NCBI RefSeq assembly: GCF_021654285.1
Contig: NZ_JAKFZS010000001.1
Location: forward strand, 186,001-250,000
DNA length: 64,000 bases
Reading direction: 5' to 3'
Origin: Pseudoalteromonas luteoviolacea
GTDB lineage: Bacteria > Pseudomonadota > Gammaproteobacteria > Enterobacterales > Alteromonadaceae
Below the pieces are notes generated by a model, which searched no databases, was not told the origin of the DNA, and saw only the letters and a program-made list of their open reading frames with translations. The position numbers and the translations under genes are program-made. The first letter of the stretch is position 1; each line of letters starts with the position of its first letter. This document shows positions 56,194-64,000 of the stretch, one piece after another.

Positions 56194-56793
56194 CTACACA
56201 TTTTCGATGGCCAAACCAATGTTAGTTTGACCATCAATTATCGCTTGCGCTTTTAACTGTTTAACGCTTTCAGAAGAAATGCGCCCCATATTTTCAACAA
56301 AGTCTATTAGCTCGCCCAATACTTCAATTTCATATTGCATCAGTGGGTGTTCTCGAACCTGCCTATTGTCAGGAATAACATCTTCTTGGGCGAATAGAAA
56401 CTCAATATATCGCGCTACAGTGGCCTGAGAAATTTTTGCGACATTGACGAATTCTACGTCATCTTTGGTCATGATCCCTTGGATAAAACCCAACAATGCA
56501 GTTGCGACATCTATCGCAGGGTATGTACCAAACATATCAAAGTCAGATAATTCAGGGACATTAGGCTCGATTTTCTCGATTTGCTTTTCTAAGCTGATTT
56601 TACTTTTTGGTAATAGCAGCTTTTCCCAGCATAAATTCAATGCACTTCTAAAAACTTGCTCGTCACCAAATCCAGTTGCTTCACTAAATAACCCATAGTT
56701 TGGTGTCATTCTTTCCAAAATAGCCGCCGCAAGTACCGCTTTTTGTAAATAGTTCAGTTCACGAATGCGCTGAAAGTTGTTTGCTTTACTCAT
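56194..56793 (-). CDS. DUF416 family protein (YjaG-like)
   Basis: 199 residues. LERMTPNYGLFSEATGFGDEQVFRSALNLCWEKL and FDMFGTYPAIDVATALLGFI match E. coli YjaG closely by eye. All-helical and cytoplasmic; the family has no established function. The frame extends to 56844, but ATG 56793 with GGAAGAGAG before it matches the family N-terminus. Its start overlaps the end of the DUF2007 gene by eight bases. Confidence 0.86.
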   Translation of the reverse strand: MSKANNFQRIRELNYLQKAVLAAAILERMTPNYGLFSEATGFGDEQVFRSALNLCWEKLLLPKSKISLEKQIEKIEPNVPELSDFDMFGTYPAIDVATALLGFIQGIMTKDDVEFVNVAKISQATVARYIEFLFAQEDVIPDNRQVREHPLMQYEIEVLGELIDFVENMGRISSESVKQLKAQAIIDGQTNIGLAIENV

Positions 56794-57109
56794 ACTCTCT
56801 TCCACAGTGCCAACAATACTCGAAAGCTGAGCCATTGAGCTCATTGCAATGCTGACATTGCCAATCTAATTTCGATTTTTTCTGGTGGTAGTTTACCAAT
56901 ATTTCTTCTCCAAGGGGCAACTTTATCGCAGGCACAAAGATCTTAATGGTATTATCAGCAAACGGAAGCTCTCCAAGGGAAGATGATAACGCCTCCCCTT
57001 GCATAGTCGTCTTGATGCGAGCTTGATGCAATAGACCATTCACAAGGTGAGCTTCAATCATATTATCAGTGCTGAATACACAGCACCATTTATCTAAATC
57101 ATTAACCAT
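56786..57109 (-). CDS. DUF2007-domain protein with zinc ribbon
   Basis: 107 residues from ATG 57109, or about ten more from a start near 57136-57142. The N-terminal part (KWCCVFSTDNMIEAHLVNGLLHQARIKTTMQGEAL ... IKIFVP) is a DUF2007 putative signal-transducing domain; the C-terminus is a two-knuckle zinc ribbon (WQCQHCNELNGSAFEYCWHCGREYE). Overlaps the DUF416 gene, implying translational coupling. Function unknown. Confidence 0.8.
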   Translation of the reverse strand: MVNDLDKWCCVFSTDNMIEAHLVNGLLHQARIKTTMQGEALSSSLGELPFADNTIKIFVPAIKLPLGEEILVNYHQKKSKLDWQCQHCNELNGSAFEYCWHCGREYE

Positions 57110-57171
57110 CGCACTCAATGTTAATTTTGCTATCATAAACAATATTGTAGTGTGTAAATTGGAAGAGCTCT

Positions 57172-57570
57172 ATGACGCTTACCACACCCGGGTTATTATT
57201 CCCCGCTATTTCGTTGCTATTATTGGCTTACACAAATCGTTTTTTAGTACTTGCTCAGTTAATCCGTGAGCTCAACGCACGTGAAGGAGATACTTTGCGC
57301 CCGCTTGTTGTTCAACAAATCAATAACTTAAAAAAACGAATTAAATTAATCCGTTTAATGCAAGTATGGGGTGTCTTTTCATTTATTCTCTGCACACTGT
57401 CCATGTTTGCCTTATTTATCGATATCAATTTGCTTGGGATAGTACTATTTGGCGCCAGCCTTTGCTGCCTAGTCGCGTCTCTTATGCTCTCTCTTTACGA
57501 AATCCACATTTCTTGCGATGCAATAGAAATAGAACTTAACAATATTGAAAAAAAGCCTATGCAAGAGTAA
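57172..57570 (+). CDS. DUF2721 membrane protein
   Basis: 132 residues with three hydrophobic helices (LLFPAISLLLLAYTNRFLVL, VWGVFSFILCTLSMFALFI, IVLFGASLCCLVASLMLSLYEI) and a central RELNAREG helix; matches the DUF2721 pattern by eye. No known function. GGAAGAG precedes the ATG. Divergent from the DUF2007 gene. Confidence 0.8.
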   Translation: MTLTTPGLLFPAISLLLLAYTNRFLVLAQLIRELNAREGDTLRPLVVQQINNLKKRIKLIRLMQVWGVFSFILCTLSMFALFIDINLLGIVLFGASLCCLVASLMLSLYEIHISCDAIEIELNNIEKKPMQE

Positions 57571-57627
57571 GCAACTCGTTTTGACCTTACTATACTGAGA
57601 TTATCAATAGCTAAAGGTAGGTCATGT

Positions 57628-59154
57628 GTGAGCGGTTTTCTTTTTTCAAATGAGCAACTAAGAGAAGAAGCATCACAACCTGAAGAGCGTGCTTTTTGGG
57701 ATGTGCTAGTCGTTGATGATGAGGAGGACATTCACCAAGTCACCAAATTGGTTCTCTCTGATTTTAAATTTGAGGATAAAGCATTACGTTTTCATCACGC
57801 TTATTCGGCCAAACAAGCAATGGAAATCTTAGAGACCCAAGATTGTATATCGGTTGGACTGATTGACGTTGTCATGGAAAGTAATCATGCGGGACTTGAT
57901 CTAATAAAGTTTATCCGCAATGAAATGGCTAACCATGACATCAGATTAATTCTTCGAACTGGCCAACCTGGAGAGGCCCCTGAAGAATCTGTGATCCGCG
58001 ATTACGATATCAACGATTATAAAAATAAAACGGAGCTTACCGCTGTAAAACTGAAAACGCTTCTTTACTCTGCACTGCGCTCGCACCGAGACATTCAAAC
58101 AATAGAGTTGCACAAGAAAGGCCTAGAGAGGATCATTGCTGCATCATCTAGCTTTTTAGAATGTGACAATGTGCAAGATTTTGCATCAACCATCTTAGAG
58201 CATGTTGCACAAGTCTTAGGACTATCTGATTCAGAAATTTATTGCGCTGCAGCAACCAATAAGCAAACAGATTCCGGTTCTCAATTCAAACTATTGGCTG
58301 CTTCAGGAGAAGGAGTAGAACCGAGCTCAGATAAGATCCCCAATAACGTCAAGAACTTATTTATTGAAACTCACAACAGAAAAACTTCTTGCAAGTCTTG
58401 CAATGAATATGTCGGGTACTTCACCTCAAAAGGCGGGCTGGAGACCATGCTATACGTAAATAAAGAAAGCTCTCTACGTAGCACTGATTGCCAGCTCCTA
58501 GAGTTTTTTGCAAACAATATTGCGCTTGCACACGATAATATTAAGCTGCGTGAAACTGTCAAAGAATCACAACGTGAGCTCTCCTATATTTTAGGTGAAG
58601 CAGTAGAAAAGCGCTCCAAAGAAACAGGCTCTCACGTTAAACGTGTCGCGATGTACAGTAAGCTACTCGCTGAGTTATCTGGCATTAACAGCTATCAGGC
58701 CGAAATTATTAAAATGGCTTCCCCTTTACATGATATTGGTAAAATCGGCATTCCCGATGTCATATTGAACAAACCAGGCAAACTGACCAGCGATGAATGG
58801 GAAGTAATGAAAACACATGCGCAGCTGGGTTACGACATATTGAAAAAATCAACAAATGAAATACTACAATGTGGCGCAACAATTGCCCATCAGCATCACG
58901 AAAAATGGGATGGTTCAGGTTACCCTCGTGGGTTAAAAGGCGAAGATATTGATATCGTTGGAAGAATTACAGCTATTGCTGATGTTTTCGACGCTTTGGG
59001 TAGTAAACGCTGCTATAAAGCAGCTTGGTCCCTAAAAAATGTACTTGAAGAGATAAAATCACAAAAATCCAAGCAATTTGATCCCAAATTAGTTGATTTA
59101 TTTATAAATAATCTGGAACAATTCATTTTAATAAGGGATACCTATCCCGACTAG
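57628..59154 (+). CDS. Response regulator with DUF3369 and HD-GYP phosphodiesterase domain
   Basis: 508 residues. An N-terminal receiver (DVLVVDDEEDIHQVTKLVLSDF ... VGLIDVVMESNHAGLDLI), a DUF3369 sensor-like linker at about 150-315, and a C-terminal HD-GYP domain: SPLHDIGKIGIPDVILNKPGKL, then HHEKWDGSGYPRGLKGEDI. All catalytic HD and GYP residues are intact, so c-di-GMP hydrolysis is likely. The start is GTG at 57628. It would oppose the GGDEF protein at 37932-39200. No kinase is adjacent. Confidence 0.93.
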   Translation: MSGFLFSNEQLREEASQPEERAFWDVLVVDDEEDIHQVTKLVLSDFKFEDKALRFHHAYSAKQAMEILETQDCISVGLIDVVMESNHAGLDLIKFIRNEMANHDIRLILRTGQPGEAPEESVIRDYDINDYKNKTELTAVKLKTLLYSALRSHRDIQTIELHKKGLERIIAASSSFLECDNVQDFASTILEHVAQVLGLSDSEIYCAAATNKQTDSGSQFKLLAASGEGVEPSSDKIPNNVKNLFIETHNRKTSCKSCNEYVGYFTSKGGLETMLYVNKESSLRSTDCQLLEFFANNIALAHDNIKLRETVKESQRELSYILGEAVEKRSKETGSHVKRVAMYSKLLAELSGINSYQAEIIKMASPLHDIGKIGIPDVILNKPGKLTSDEWEVMKTHAQLGYDILKKSTNEILQCGATIAHQHHEKWDGSGYPRGLKGEDIDIVGRITAIADVFDALGSKRCYKAAWSLKNVLEEIKSQKSKQFDPKLVDLFINNLEQFILIRDTYPD

Positions 59155-59264
59155 AACTTTGTAAGCGAAATGTAAAAAATTCACTTGGATGTTTCCTGAA
59201 ACTGTATTAGTATTAGGAAATCAACGTCATGATTGCATTTTTGTTGAAATAAAAGGAATTTCAA

Positions 59265-60173
59265 ATGAGATTTGAACAACTAGAGCAGTTCGTTGCTCTT
59301 GGTAACCTTCGTCACTTTAGACAGGCTGCCGAACAAACCCAGATAAGTACATCTGCTCTAACGAGAAGTATACAGACTCTGGAAGATGAAATAGGGTGTG
59401 AGCTGGTAAAACGCTCTACACGCTCAGTAAAATTAACCGAGCAAGGCGAGTTATTTCTCAATTACTGTAAAGCAACCCTAAGTGAGCTGGATGTCACGAA
59501 AAATACCATTAAGCAAAGCCTATTTGGCAGAGATCAACAAAAACTAGTTGTTGGATATACGGCCAAAGCTAGTGAAATTGTTCCAATGTCATGTGGCCGA
59601 TTCTTAGCTGACTCTCCAAATGTAAAAATTGAGATGCAACTGTTAGATGAACACGAATTAACGAGAAAGCTTCAATTAGGAGAAGTAGATATCAGCGTAT
59701 ATTTATCTTCTGCTACTAGCCTTATCAGTGATATTCATTTACCGGATCAGCTGATTTTATTTGTATCAAAGCAACACCCTCTTGCCCAACAAGAGTGTAT
59801 CCGCAGAGGAGAATTATCACAGTATCCAATGTACAGCTGTTTCTCGCAGTCTAAACAAGTGCAGAGTATGCTAAACGAGTCTGTAGAGGGTCTTAACAAG
59901 TCAACGAGTGTGAAGATAGGTAATATCACTCAAGTAATTGACGGGCTTAAGAGCAGCCAAAGTTTTGCTATTGCAAGCATTGAGCATTCAAAGACAATTG
60001 CACAAGATCCTGAGTTAGTCCTATTGAAGACCAACAAAGACAATAGCCATGAGCAATTAGTTATTAATACAAACCACCAACTTAATGGGAACAGCCATGT
60101 AAATAGCCTACTGCAATTGATTGAAAAAACAGCCGCTCAATTGCAAGTAAATGGTGCGCCAGTGCATTCTTAA
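59265..60173 (+). CDS. LysR-family transcriptional regulator
   Basis: 302 residues. The N-terminal helix-turn-helix is clear (RFEQLEQFVALGNLRHFRQAAEQTQISTSALTRSIQTLEDEIGCELVKRSTRSVKLTEQGELFL), followed by the periplasmic-binding-like effector domain. AAGGAA sits six bases before ATG. The target is not evident; LysR regulators often control a divergent neighbour, but the upstream gene is co-oriented and the downstream ubiA is convergent. Confidence 0.92.
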   Translation: MRFEQLEQFVALGNLRHFRQAAEQTQISTSALTRSIQTLEDEIGCELVKRSTRSVKLTEQGELFLNYCKATLSELDVTKNTIKQSLFGRDQQKLVVGYTAKASEIVPMSCGRFLADSPNVKIEMQLLDEHELTRKLQLGEVDISVYLSSATSLISDIHLPDQLILFVSKQHPLAQQECIRRGELSQYPMYSCFSQSKQVQSMLNESVEGLNKSTSVKIGNITQVIDGLKSSQSFAIASIEHSKTIAQDPELVLLKTNKDNSHEQLVINTNHQLNGNSHVNSLLQLIEKTAAQLQVNGAPVHS

Positions 60174-60197
60174 TTTTTTTTATACTCGACGCGCTAA

Positions 60198-60220
60198 GCC
60201 CACACTATAGCGGTGTGGGC
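60198..60220. terminator. Hairpin between convergent LysR gene and ubiA
   Basis: GCCCACAC (60198-60205), loop TATAGCG, GTGTGGGC (60213-60220): perfect eight-base-pair stem, without a T-run. Confidence 0.42.
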
Positions 60221-60227
60221 AAAACAT

Positions 60228-61091
60228 CTAGCCCAACAACACTCCGATAAATATCATCAAGCCCACATAATTATTATTTAAAAAAGCTTTGAAACACGCA
60301 TCCCTATCGCGCCCCACAATCTCTCGTTGTAAATACACTAACATTGCGGTGGCAATCATCAATGCGGCCCAATACCAAATACCTAACATGAAATAGATAC
60401 CCACTATCAACATACACAATAAGAAGCATATATTTAATAATGCAATAATGTGTCTATCCCATTTACCAAACAAAATTGCTGTCGATTTAACCCCGATCTT
60501 AATATCATCGTCCCTATCTACCATCGCATACATTGTATCGTACGCAACAGTCCACATCACATTGGCAATAAATAATAACCACGCTACAAGTGGTACCTCG
60601 CCCGCAGCAGCCATAAATGACATAGGAATACCCCAGCTAAACGCAGCGCCTAAAACCACCTGAGGTAAATGCGTATATCGCTTCATAAACGGATATAGAG
60701 CCGCCAGCAATACCCCGCCGACTGACAGAGCGATTGTTTGCCAATTTAAAGTCAGCACCAATAAAAAGGACATTAAGATCAACACGAGGAAGAGCGTTAG
60801 CGCTTCTTTTTCTGATACTGCTCCACGCGCTAACGGACGCTGTGCTGTTCTTTTCACTGAGCCATCTACTTTTCTATCTGCATAATCGTTAATTACGCAC
60901 CCAGCACTGCGCATCATAAAAGTCCCTGCGCCAAAAACTATAATGTGTAGAAGGCTTGGCATGCCTCCAGAAGCTAGCCATAGGCTCCACATAGTAGGCC
61001 ACAACAATAAAAATGTGCCAATCGGCTTATCCGTTCGCATCAATTGTTTGTATTGGGCTACATTGGCATATTGCAACGACGCTACTTTCAT
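60228..61091 (-). CDS. ubiA: 4-hydroxybenzoate octaprenyltransferase
   Basis: Membrane prenyltransferase of ubiquinone synthesis. 287 residues (E. coli 290), about nine helices. The two Asp-rich prenyl-diphosphate sites are NDYADRKVD and [16 protein letters not shown]. It directly follows ubiC (TAA ATG), which supplies its substrate 4-hydroxybenzoate. Confidence 0.96.
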   Translation of the reverse strand: MKVASLQYANVAQYKQLMRTDKPIGTFLLLWPTMWSLWLASGGMPSLLHIIVFGAGTFMMRSAGCVINDYADRKVDGSVKRTAQRPLARGAVSEKEALTLFLVLILMSFLLVLTLNWQTIALSVGGVLLAALYPFMKRYTHLPQVVLGAAFSWGIPMSFMAAAGEVPLVAWLLFIANVMWTVAYDTMYAMVDRDDDIKIGVKSTAILFGKWDRHIIALLNICFLLCMLIVGIYFMLGIWYWAALMIATAMLVYLQREIVGRDRDACFKAFLNNNYVGLMIFIGVLLG

Positions 61092-61625
61092 TTATTTAAT
61101 CTCATTATTAAAAATTTCGCATACCAAAACTTTAGCAGAGCCTTTGGTAAATATACTGCGTCTAGCAAAGATAGGACTATGCTGTGCGCCGAGTAGTTTA
61201 CATAATTGCATATGTGATTGGGTATCATCAACATAGCTTACTTCTAGCTCTCCCCTATGCCAAAGTGACTGTTGAAATAACTTCTCGCCAAGTGGTTTAT
61301 CACCGAGATTCATCAGCCCTTGTTCGTTTGCATTCAACAAAATCCAACTTTGCGCATAAACATGGGGCAAATCATCACAATAGAGTAACACCTGCCGACA
61401 TACTGCTTGCTCAACCTCGCTTGCGAGAGCTTTGGCAATATCTTGCGGTAGCATCAGATGCTGTTCATCGAGAACTTTTACTTTAAAGCTGTCACTTTGA
61501 CTTTTTAACAATGCCGTTAAAGAGCCTTGCTCAATCAAACGTTCATGTATTTTTGAAGGTGCTTTGGCGACAACCTCGTCGCAGCTCCCCCACTTAAAAT
61601 TTAGAGAAATAGGATTTTTTAACAA
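61092..61625 (-). CDS. ubiC: Chorismate pyruvate-lyase
   Basis: Converts chorismate to 4-hydroxybenzoate and pyruvate, the first ubiquinone step. 177 residues (E. coli 165). Weakly conserved as usual for the family; VCRQVLLYCDDLPHVYAQSWI and SPIFARRSIFTKGSAKVLVCEIFNNEI match its core and product-site regions. The start is uncertain: TTG at 61625 has no visible Shine-Dalgarno, and an in-frame ATT lies two to three codons upstream before a stop. Linkage to ubiA supports the call. Confidence 0.88.
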   Translation of the reverse strand: MLKNPISLNFKWGSCDEVVAKAPSKIHERLIEQGSLTALLKSQSDSFKVKVLDEQHLMLPQDIAKALASEVEQAVCRQVLLYCDDLPHVYAQSWILLNANEQGLMNLGDKPLGEKLFQQSLWHRGELEVSYVDDTQSHMQLCKLLGAQHSPIFARRSIFTKGSAKVLVCEIFNNEIK

Positions 61626-61780
61626 TGCAATAATTCAATAAAGACTAAACCGCTGTCATGATAGCAAAGCTTAGCAATGCAAAAAAGTTCGTGATTATCC
61701 AAATGCTGGCTGTTCATGTTTTAAGTTTAAGTATAAACTAACCATATTGTTGATATTTAGTTACGTATTTTCAGACGATT

Positions 61781-62176
61781 ATGGTTCGTACTCTTTTATT
61801 ATTTATGGCGTTAACGGTCAGTGTTACAAGCTTTAAGCTTAAAGCAGAATCAAATGTTGGCTATTACGGTTTTGAGCCAGATATTATTACGAACTATATT
61901 GGTCAATCCAATAAAAAACTCGGTTACGTGCGCGTTACTATAGATTTAATGCTGGATGATATTGCAAATATCGCTGTAGTCGAACACCATACCCCATTAC
62001 TGAGAGATGCGATTGTTCAAATCCTGAGTAAAGAACCAGAAGAAACGATAAAGTCCCTTACTGGTCGAGAGGAGATCAGGAAGCGCTGCGCCGAAAAGTT
62101 GAAAACACTGCTTAAAGATGAAACCGGACAAGAAATTATCCGAGAAGTTTTATTCACGAAGTACCTCTACCACTAA
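61781..62176 (+). CDS. FliL-like protein, orphan
   Basis: 131 residues with a signal peptide-like N-terminus (LLLFMALTVSVTSFKLKA). NKKLGYVRVTIDLMLDD and HHTPLLRDAIVQILSKEPEETIKSLTGREEIRKRCAEKL match the periplasmic C-terminal domain of FliL, the stator-associated flagellar protein. It lies away from flagellar genes, beside ubiC, an arrangement I recall from related marine bacteria. The N-terminal helix may be cleaved, unlike true FliL. Its last 23 bases overlap the convergent glpG. Confidence 0.83.
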   Translation: MVRTLLLFMALTVSVTSFKLKAESNVGYYGFEPDIITNYIGQSNKKLGYVRVTIDLMLDDIANIAVVEHHTPLLRDAIVQILSKEPEETIKSLTGREEIRKRCAEKLKTLLKDETGQEIIREVLFTKYLYH

Positions 62177-62978
62177 TTTGATGCATTATTGTTGCAAGGC
62201 TCATTCCTGTTAGTAATCCAACTAAATGGGCCCAATTTGCCATACTGATAAATAGCACATCAGTAAATCCTAAAATCATCCACACCAGCATAAACCCGAT
62301 CATGGGTTTAGACAAAATAGCCTGCTCATCTTTATTAAGATATGAGTAGATCCAGCAAAACCCCATCTGTGCGTACACAACACCGCTCAACCCACCAAAG
62401 TTCGCATCCACAACTAAAAACTGCGCCCAATTACTCAATAATGCACTGACAGTGAAAAGAGATAGCAAAGTTATAAAGCCCGCTCTGTTGACAATTTGGT
62501 TACCCAAAAAGATCCACCAGCTCAAGTTAAACAATAAATGTACCGCACCAAAGTGCATAAAAGCAGGAGTTAGCCAGCTCCAAGGGTGGTTTATATCAAA
62601 TTTAAGCGCTTCGAATACAGCCGATGGCGTGAAGTAATAAAAACTGATGTAGACAAGTAAAGCGATGATTGTGACAGCCTGTACGAGCCAGTTTAGACGC
62701 ATAAAACGCTGGAATAAGTTTAGCTGAGCGCCTTGATATTTTAATGCACTGTCTGTTTCACCCACTTGCCAAGAGGCATTGCTGTACTTTTCATGATAGG
62801 GGTTTGCTAAGAACTCTTGCCAAACAGCCTGAGCAGTATGCAGGTCATGCTCTTGTACCCACACTGACACAGTTCTTCCATCTTCACTATGTAATTGGCT
62901 TTCTACCCCAAGTGTTCTTAGGTAATCAACGGCTCCTTGAACCGCTCTAGGGTCTGATAAGGAGCCAAGTAGCTTCAT
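62154..62978 (-). CDS. glpG: Rhomboid intramembrane serine protease GlpG
   Basis: 274 residues (E. coli 276). A cytoplasmic N-terminal domain (LGSLSDPRAVQGAVDYLRTLGV) precedes six helices. The catalytic Ser is in FGGLSGVVYAQMG and the catalytic His in NWAHLVGLLTG; HLLFNLSWWIFLG has the oxyanion Asn/His region. ATG at 62978 overlaps the glpE stop (ATGA), confirming the start over the upstream in-frame codon. Confidence 0.94.
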   Translation of the reverse strand: MKLLGSLSDPRAVQGAVDYLRTLGVESQLHSEDGRTVSVWVQEHDLHTAQAVWQEFLANPYHEKYSNASWQVGETDSALKYQGAQLNLFQRFMRLNWLVQAVTIIALLVYISFYYFTPSAVFEALKFDINHPWSWLTPAFMHFGAVHLLFNLSWWIFLGNQIVNRAGFITLLSLFTVSALLSNWAQFLVVDANFGGLSGVVYAQMGFCWIYSYLNKDEQAILSKPMIGFMLVWMILGFTDVLFISMANWAHLVGLLTGMSLATIMHQISGRGTS

Positions 62979-63292
62979 TTTTCTACATGTTCCGGAAGTG
63001 TTTGCTCCCATTGAGTAAAGCCACCATCCATACTGTAAACATCTTCAAAGCCTTGCTCAACTAAATAATTCGCAGCATTTTGAGAGCTGATCCCATGGTA
63101 ACAAACAATTATGATTGGCTGTTCAAACTCTTTTTCCTGCATAAAATGGGCTAAGTTTTCATTAGAAAGGTGCTCTGAACCAGGAATGTGTCCCGCTGCA
63201 AACGAGTTAGGATCACGGATATCTGCAACAACCACGTTGTCTTGTGTCATTAACGTTTTTGTTTGTTCAATACTAATATGTTTAAAAGCCAT
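62975..63292 (-). CDS. glpE: Thiosulfate sulfurtransferase GlpE
   Basis: Single-domain rhodanese of 105 residues (E. coli 108) that transfers sulfur from thiosulfate. VVVADIRDPNSFAAGHIPGSEHL and active-site loop IIVCYHGISSQNAA with the catalytic Cys are clear. I use ATG 63292, preceded by GAGAGAG, over an in-frame codon nine residues upstream. Translationally coupled to glpG. Confidence 0.93.
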   Translation of the reverse strand: MAFKHISIEQTKTLMTQDNVVVADIRDPNSFAAGHIPGSEHLSNENLAHFMQEKEFEQPIIIVCYHGISSQNAANYLVEQGFEDVYSMDGGFTQWEQTLPEHVEK

Positions 63293-63304
63293 ATCTCTCT
63301 CATT

Positions 63305-63363
63305 AAAAAAGCGGCCCAATTAATACAATACCTTATATAAAGGAAAGTACAATTTAAAGCCGC
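63305..63363 (-). terminator. Terminator after tdh
   Basis: On the minus strand GCGGC-TTT-AAATT pairs with AATT-GGG-CCGC (five GC-rich pairs, three G-T pairs, four A-T pairs with one bulge) over a long A/T-rich loop, followed by TTTTTT. It lies between the tdh stop and the glpE start. Confidence 0.55.
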
Positions 63364-63377
63364 CTGTTGGATTTAAA

Positions 63378-64000
63378 TTACTTAGTCCAGTCTAGAATCA
63401 CTTTACCTGACTGGCCTGAGATCATTGTATCAAAGCCCTGCTGGAAATCATCCACATTAAATTCATGGGTAATGATAGGCTCAAGGTTCAAACCAGACTG
63501 AATTAAGCTTGCCATCTTGTACCAAGTCTCAAACATTTCGCGTCCGTAGATCCCTTTGATAACTAGCCCTTTAAAAATAACCTGGTTCCAATCCACCGCC
63601 ATGTCACTGGGTGGAATACCCAACATTGCAATTTTACCGCCGTGGTTCATGTTGTTTAGCATGCTATTAAATGCAACCGGTACACCAGACATTTCAAGAC
63701 CCACATCGAAGCCTTCTGTCATACCCAGTTCTTTCATCACATCTTCAAGGTTTTCGCTTGCCACATTGACCGCCTTAGTAGCGCCCATTTTACGTGCAAG
63801 GTCTAGTCGATATTCATTCACATCAGTGATAACAACATGGCGTGCACCAACATGCTTGGCAACAGCGGCTGCCATAATGCCAATTGGACCAGCGCCAGTA
63901 ATCAATACATCTTCACCCACTAAATCAAATGATAAAGCAGTATGTACGGCATTGCCAAATGGGTCAAAAATCGATGCTAATTCATCTGAAATATTATCTG
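63378..64000 (-). CDS. tdh: L-threonine 3-dehydrogenase, 5'-truncated by the window edge
   Basis: NAD-dependent oxidation of threonine to 2-amino-3-ketobutyrate. The frame is open to the edge, beginning [23 protein letters not shown]; 206 or so of about 341 residues are present. Rossmann motif [39 protein letters not shown] and [14 protein letters not shown] are typical. The zinc-binding catalytic N-terminal part is outside the window. Confidence 0.95.
   Translation of the reverse strand, partial: DNISDELASIFDPFGNAVHTALSFDLVGEDVLITGAGPIGIMAAAVAKHVGARHVVITDVNEYRLDLARKMGATKAVNVASENLEDVMKELGMTEGFDVGLEMSGVPVAFNSMLNNMNHGGKIAMLGIPPSDMAVDWNQVIFKGLVIKGIYGREMFETWYKMASLIQSGLNLEPIITHEFNVDDFQQGFDTMISGQSGKVILDWTK

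Noticed and set aside
1..64000. Mobile elements, tRNA, rRNA and CRISPR arrays
   Set aside because: Searched by eye for transposase motifs, cloverleaf ends, rRNA landmarks and regularly spaced repeats; none found.

Overview
The window reads as chromosomal DNA of a marine gammaproteobacterium, most like Alteromonadales and probably Pseudoalteromonas or a close relative. This is an inference from gene order (rpoE-rseABC-lepA-lepB-rnc-era-recO-pdxJ, nadB next to sdhE/ygfX and ygfZ, mdh divergent from argR, fau-rpiA-serA), the low-GC composition, the many chemotaxis and c-di-GMP signalling proteins and a multidomain chitinase. I saw no rRNA, tRNA, insertion sequence, prophage or CRISPR array. Almost every gene has a recognisable housekeeping or envelope role.

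Layout. 1-7.9 kb: 3' part of ilvC, a chemoreceptor, a TPR lipoprotein coupled to an M28 peptidase, a GIY-YIG protein, bamE and a membrane ankyrin-like protein. 8-11.8 kb: a Gate-domain membrane protein, bamC, gcvR and bcp. 11.8-20.4 kb: a ten-gene minus-strand block rpoE-rseA-rseB-rseC-lepA-lepB-rnc-era-recO-pdxJ, headed by a textbook sigma-E promoter and closed by a bidirectional terminator. 20.5-26.1 kb: nadB, ygfX/sdhE, ygfZ, an SlyD-like isomerase, a DUF481 beta-barrel and a DUF440 protein. 26.3-33.8 kb: a crotonase, lrgAB, mscS, a GH18 chitinase and a second chemoreceptor. 33.8-41 kb: mrcB, glnK-amtB with a sigma-54-like promoter, a two-receiver GGDEF protein and an S10 carboxypeptidase. 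41.1-46.1 kb: a small membrane protein coupled to fau, then rpiA, serA, mdh and argR. 46.1-50.8 kb: a ferric-iron ABC operon fbpABC followed by a DyP-like protein that has lost its catalytic residues. 51.5-64 kb: tapT, a GNAT enzyme, uppP, folK-folB, plsY, tsaD, several DUF proteins, an HD-GYP regulator, a LysR regulator, ubiC-ubiA, an orphan FliL-like protein, glpE-glpG and the 3' part of tdh.

The most striking item is not a protein. The roughly 740-base gap between fbpA and tapT holds what looks like a CsrB/RsmZ-type regulatory RNA at about 51042-51484. It carries about 27 GGA triplets on one strand against a single TCC, and GGA sits in hairpin loops. A -10 element lies in front of it, and a GacA/UvrY-type inverted repeat lies about 170 bases upstream of the inferred start. 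Inside it is an exact 32-base tandem duplication of a GGA-rich module. This would be the CsrA-sequestering output of a BarA/UvrY circuit, sitting among signalling genes (GGDEF, HD-GYP, chemoreceptors) of the kind CsrA commonly controls.

Many genes use TTG or GTG starts supported by a Shine-Dalgarno sequence, and several apparent ORF starts were moved downstream on SD or family-length grounds, as stated per gene.
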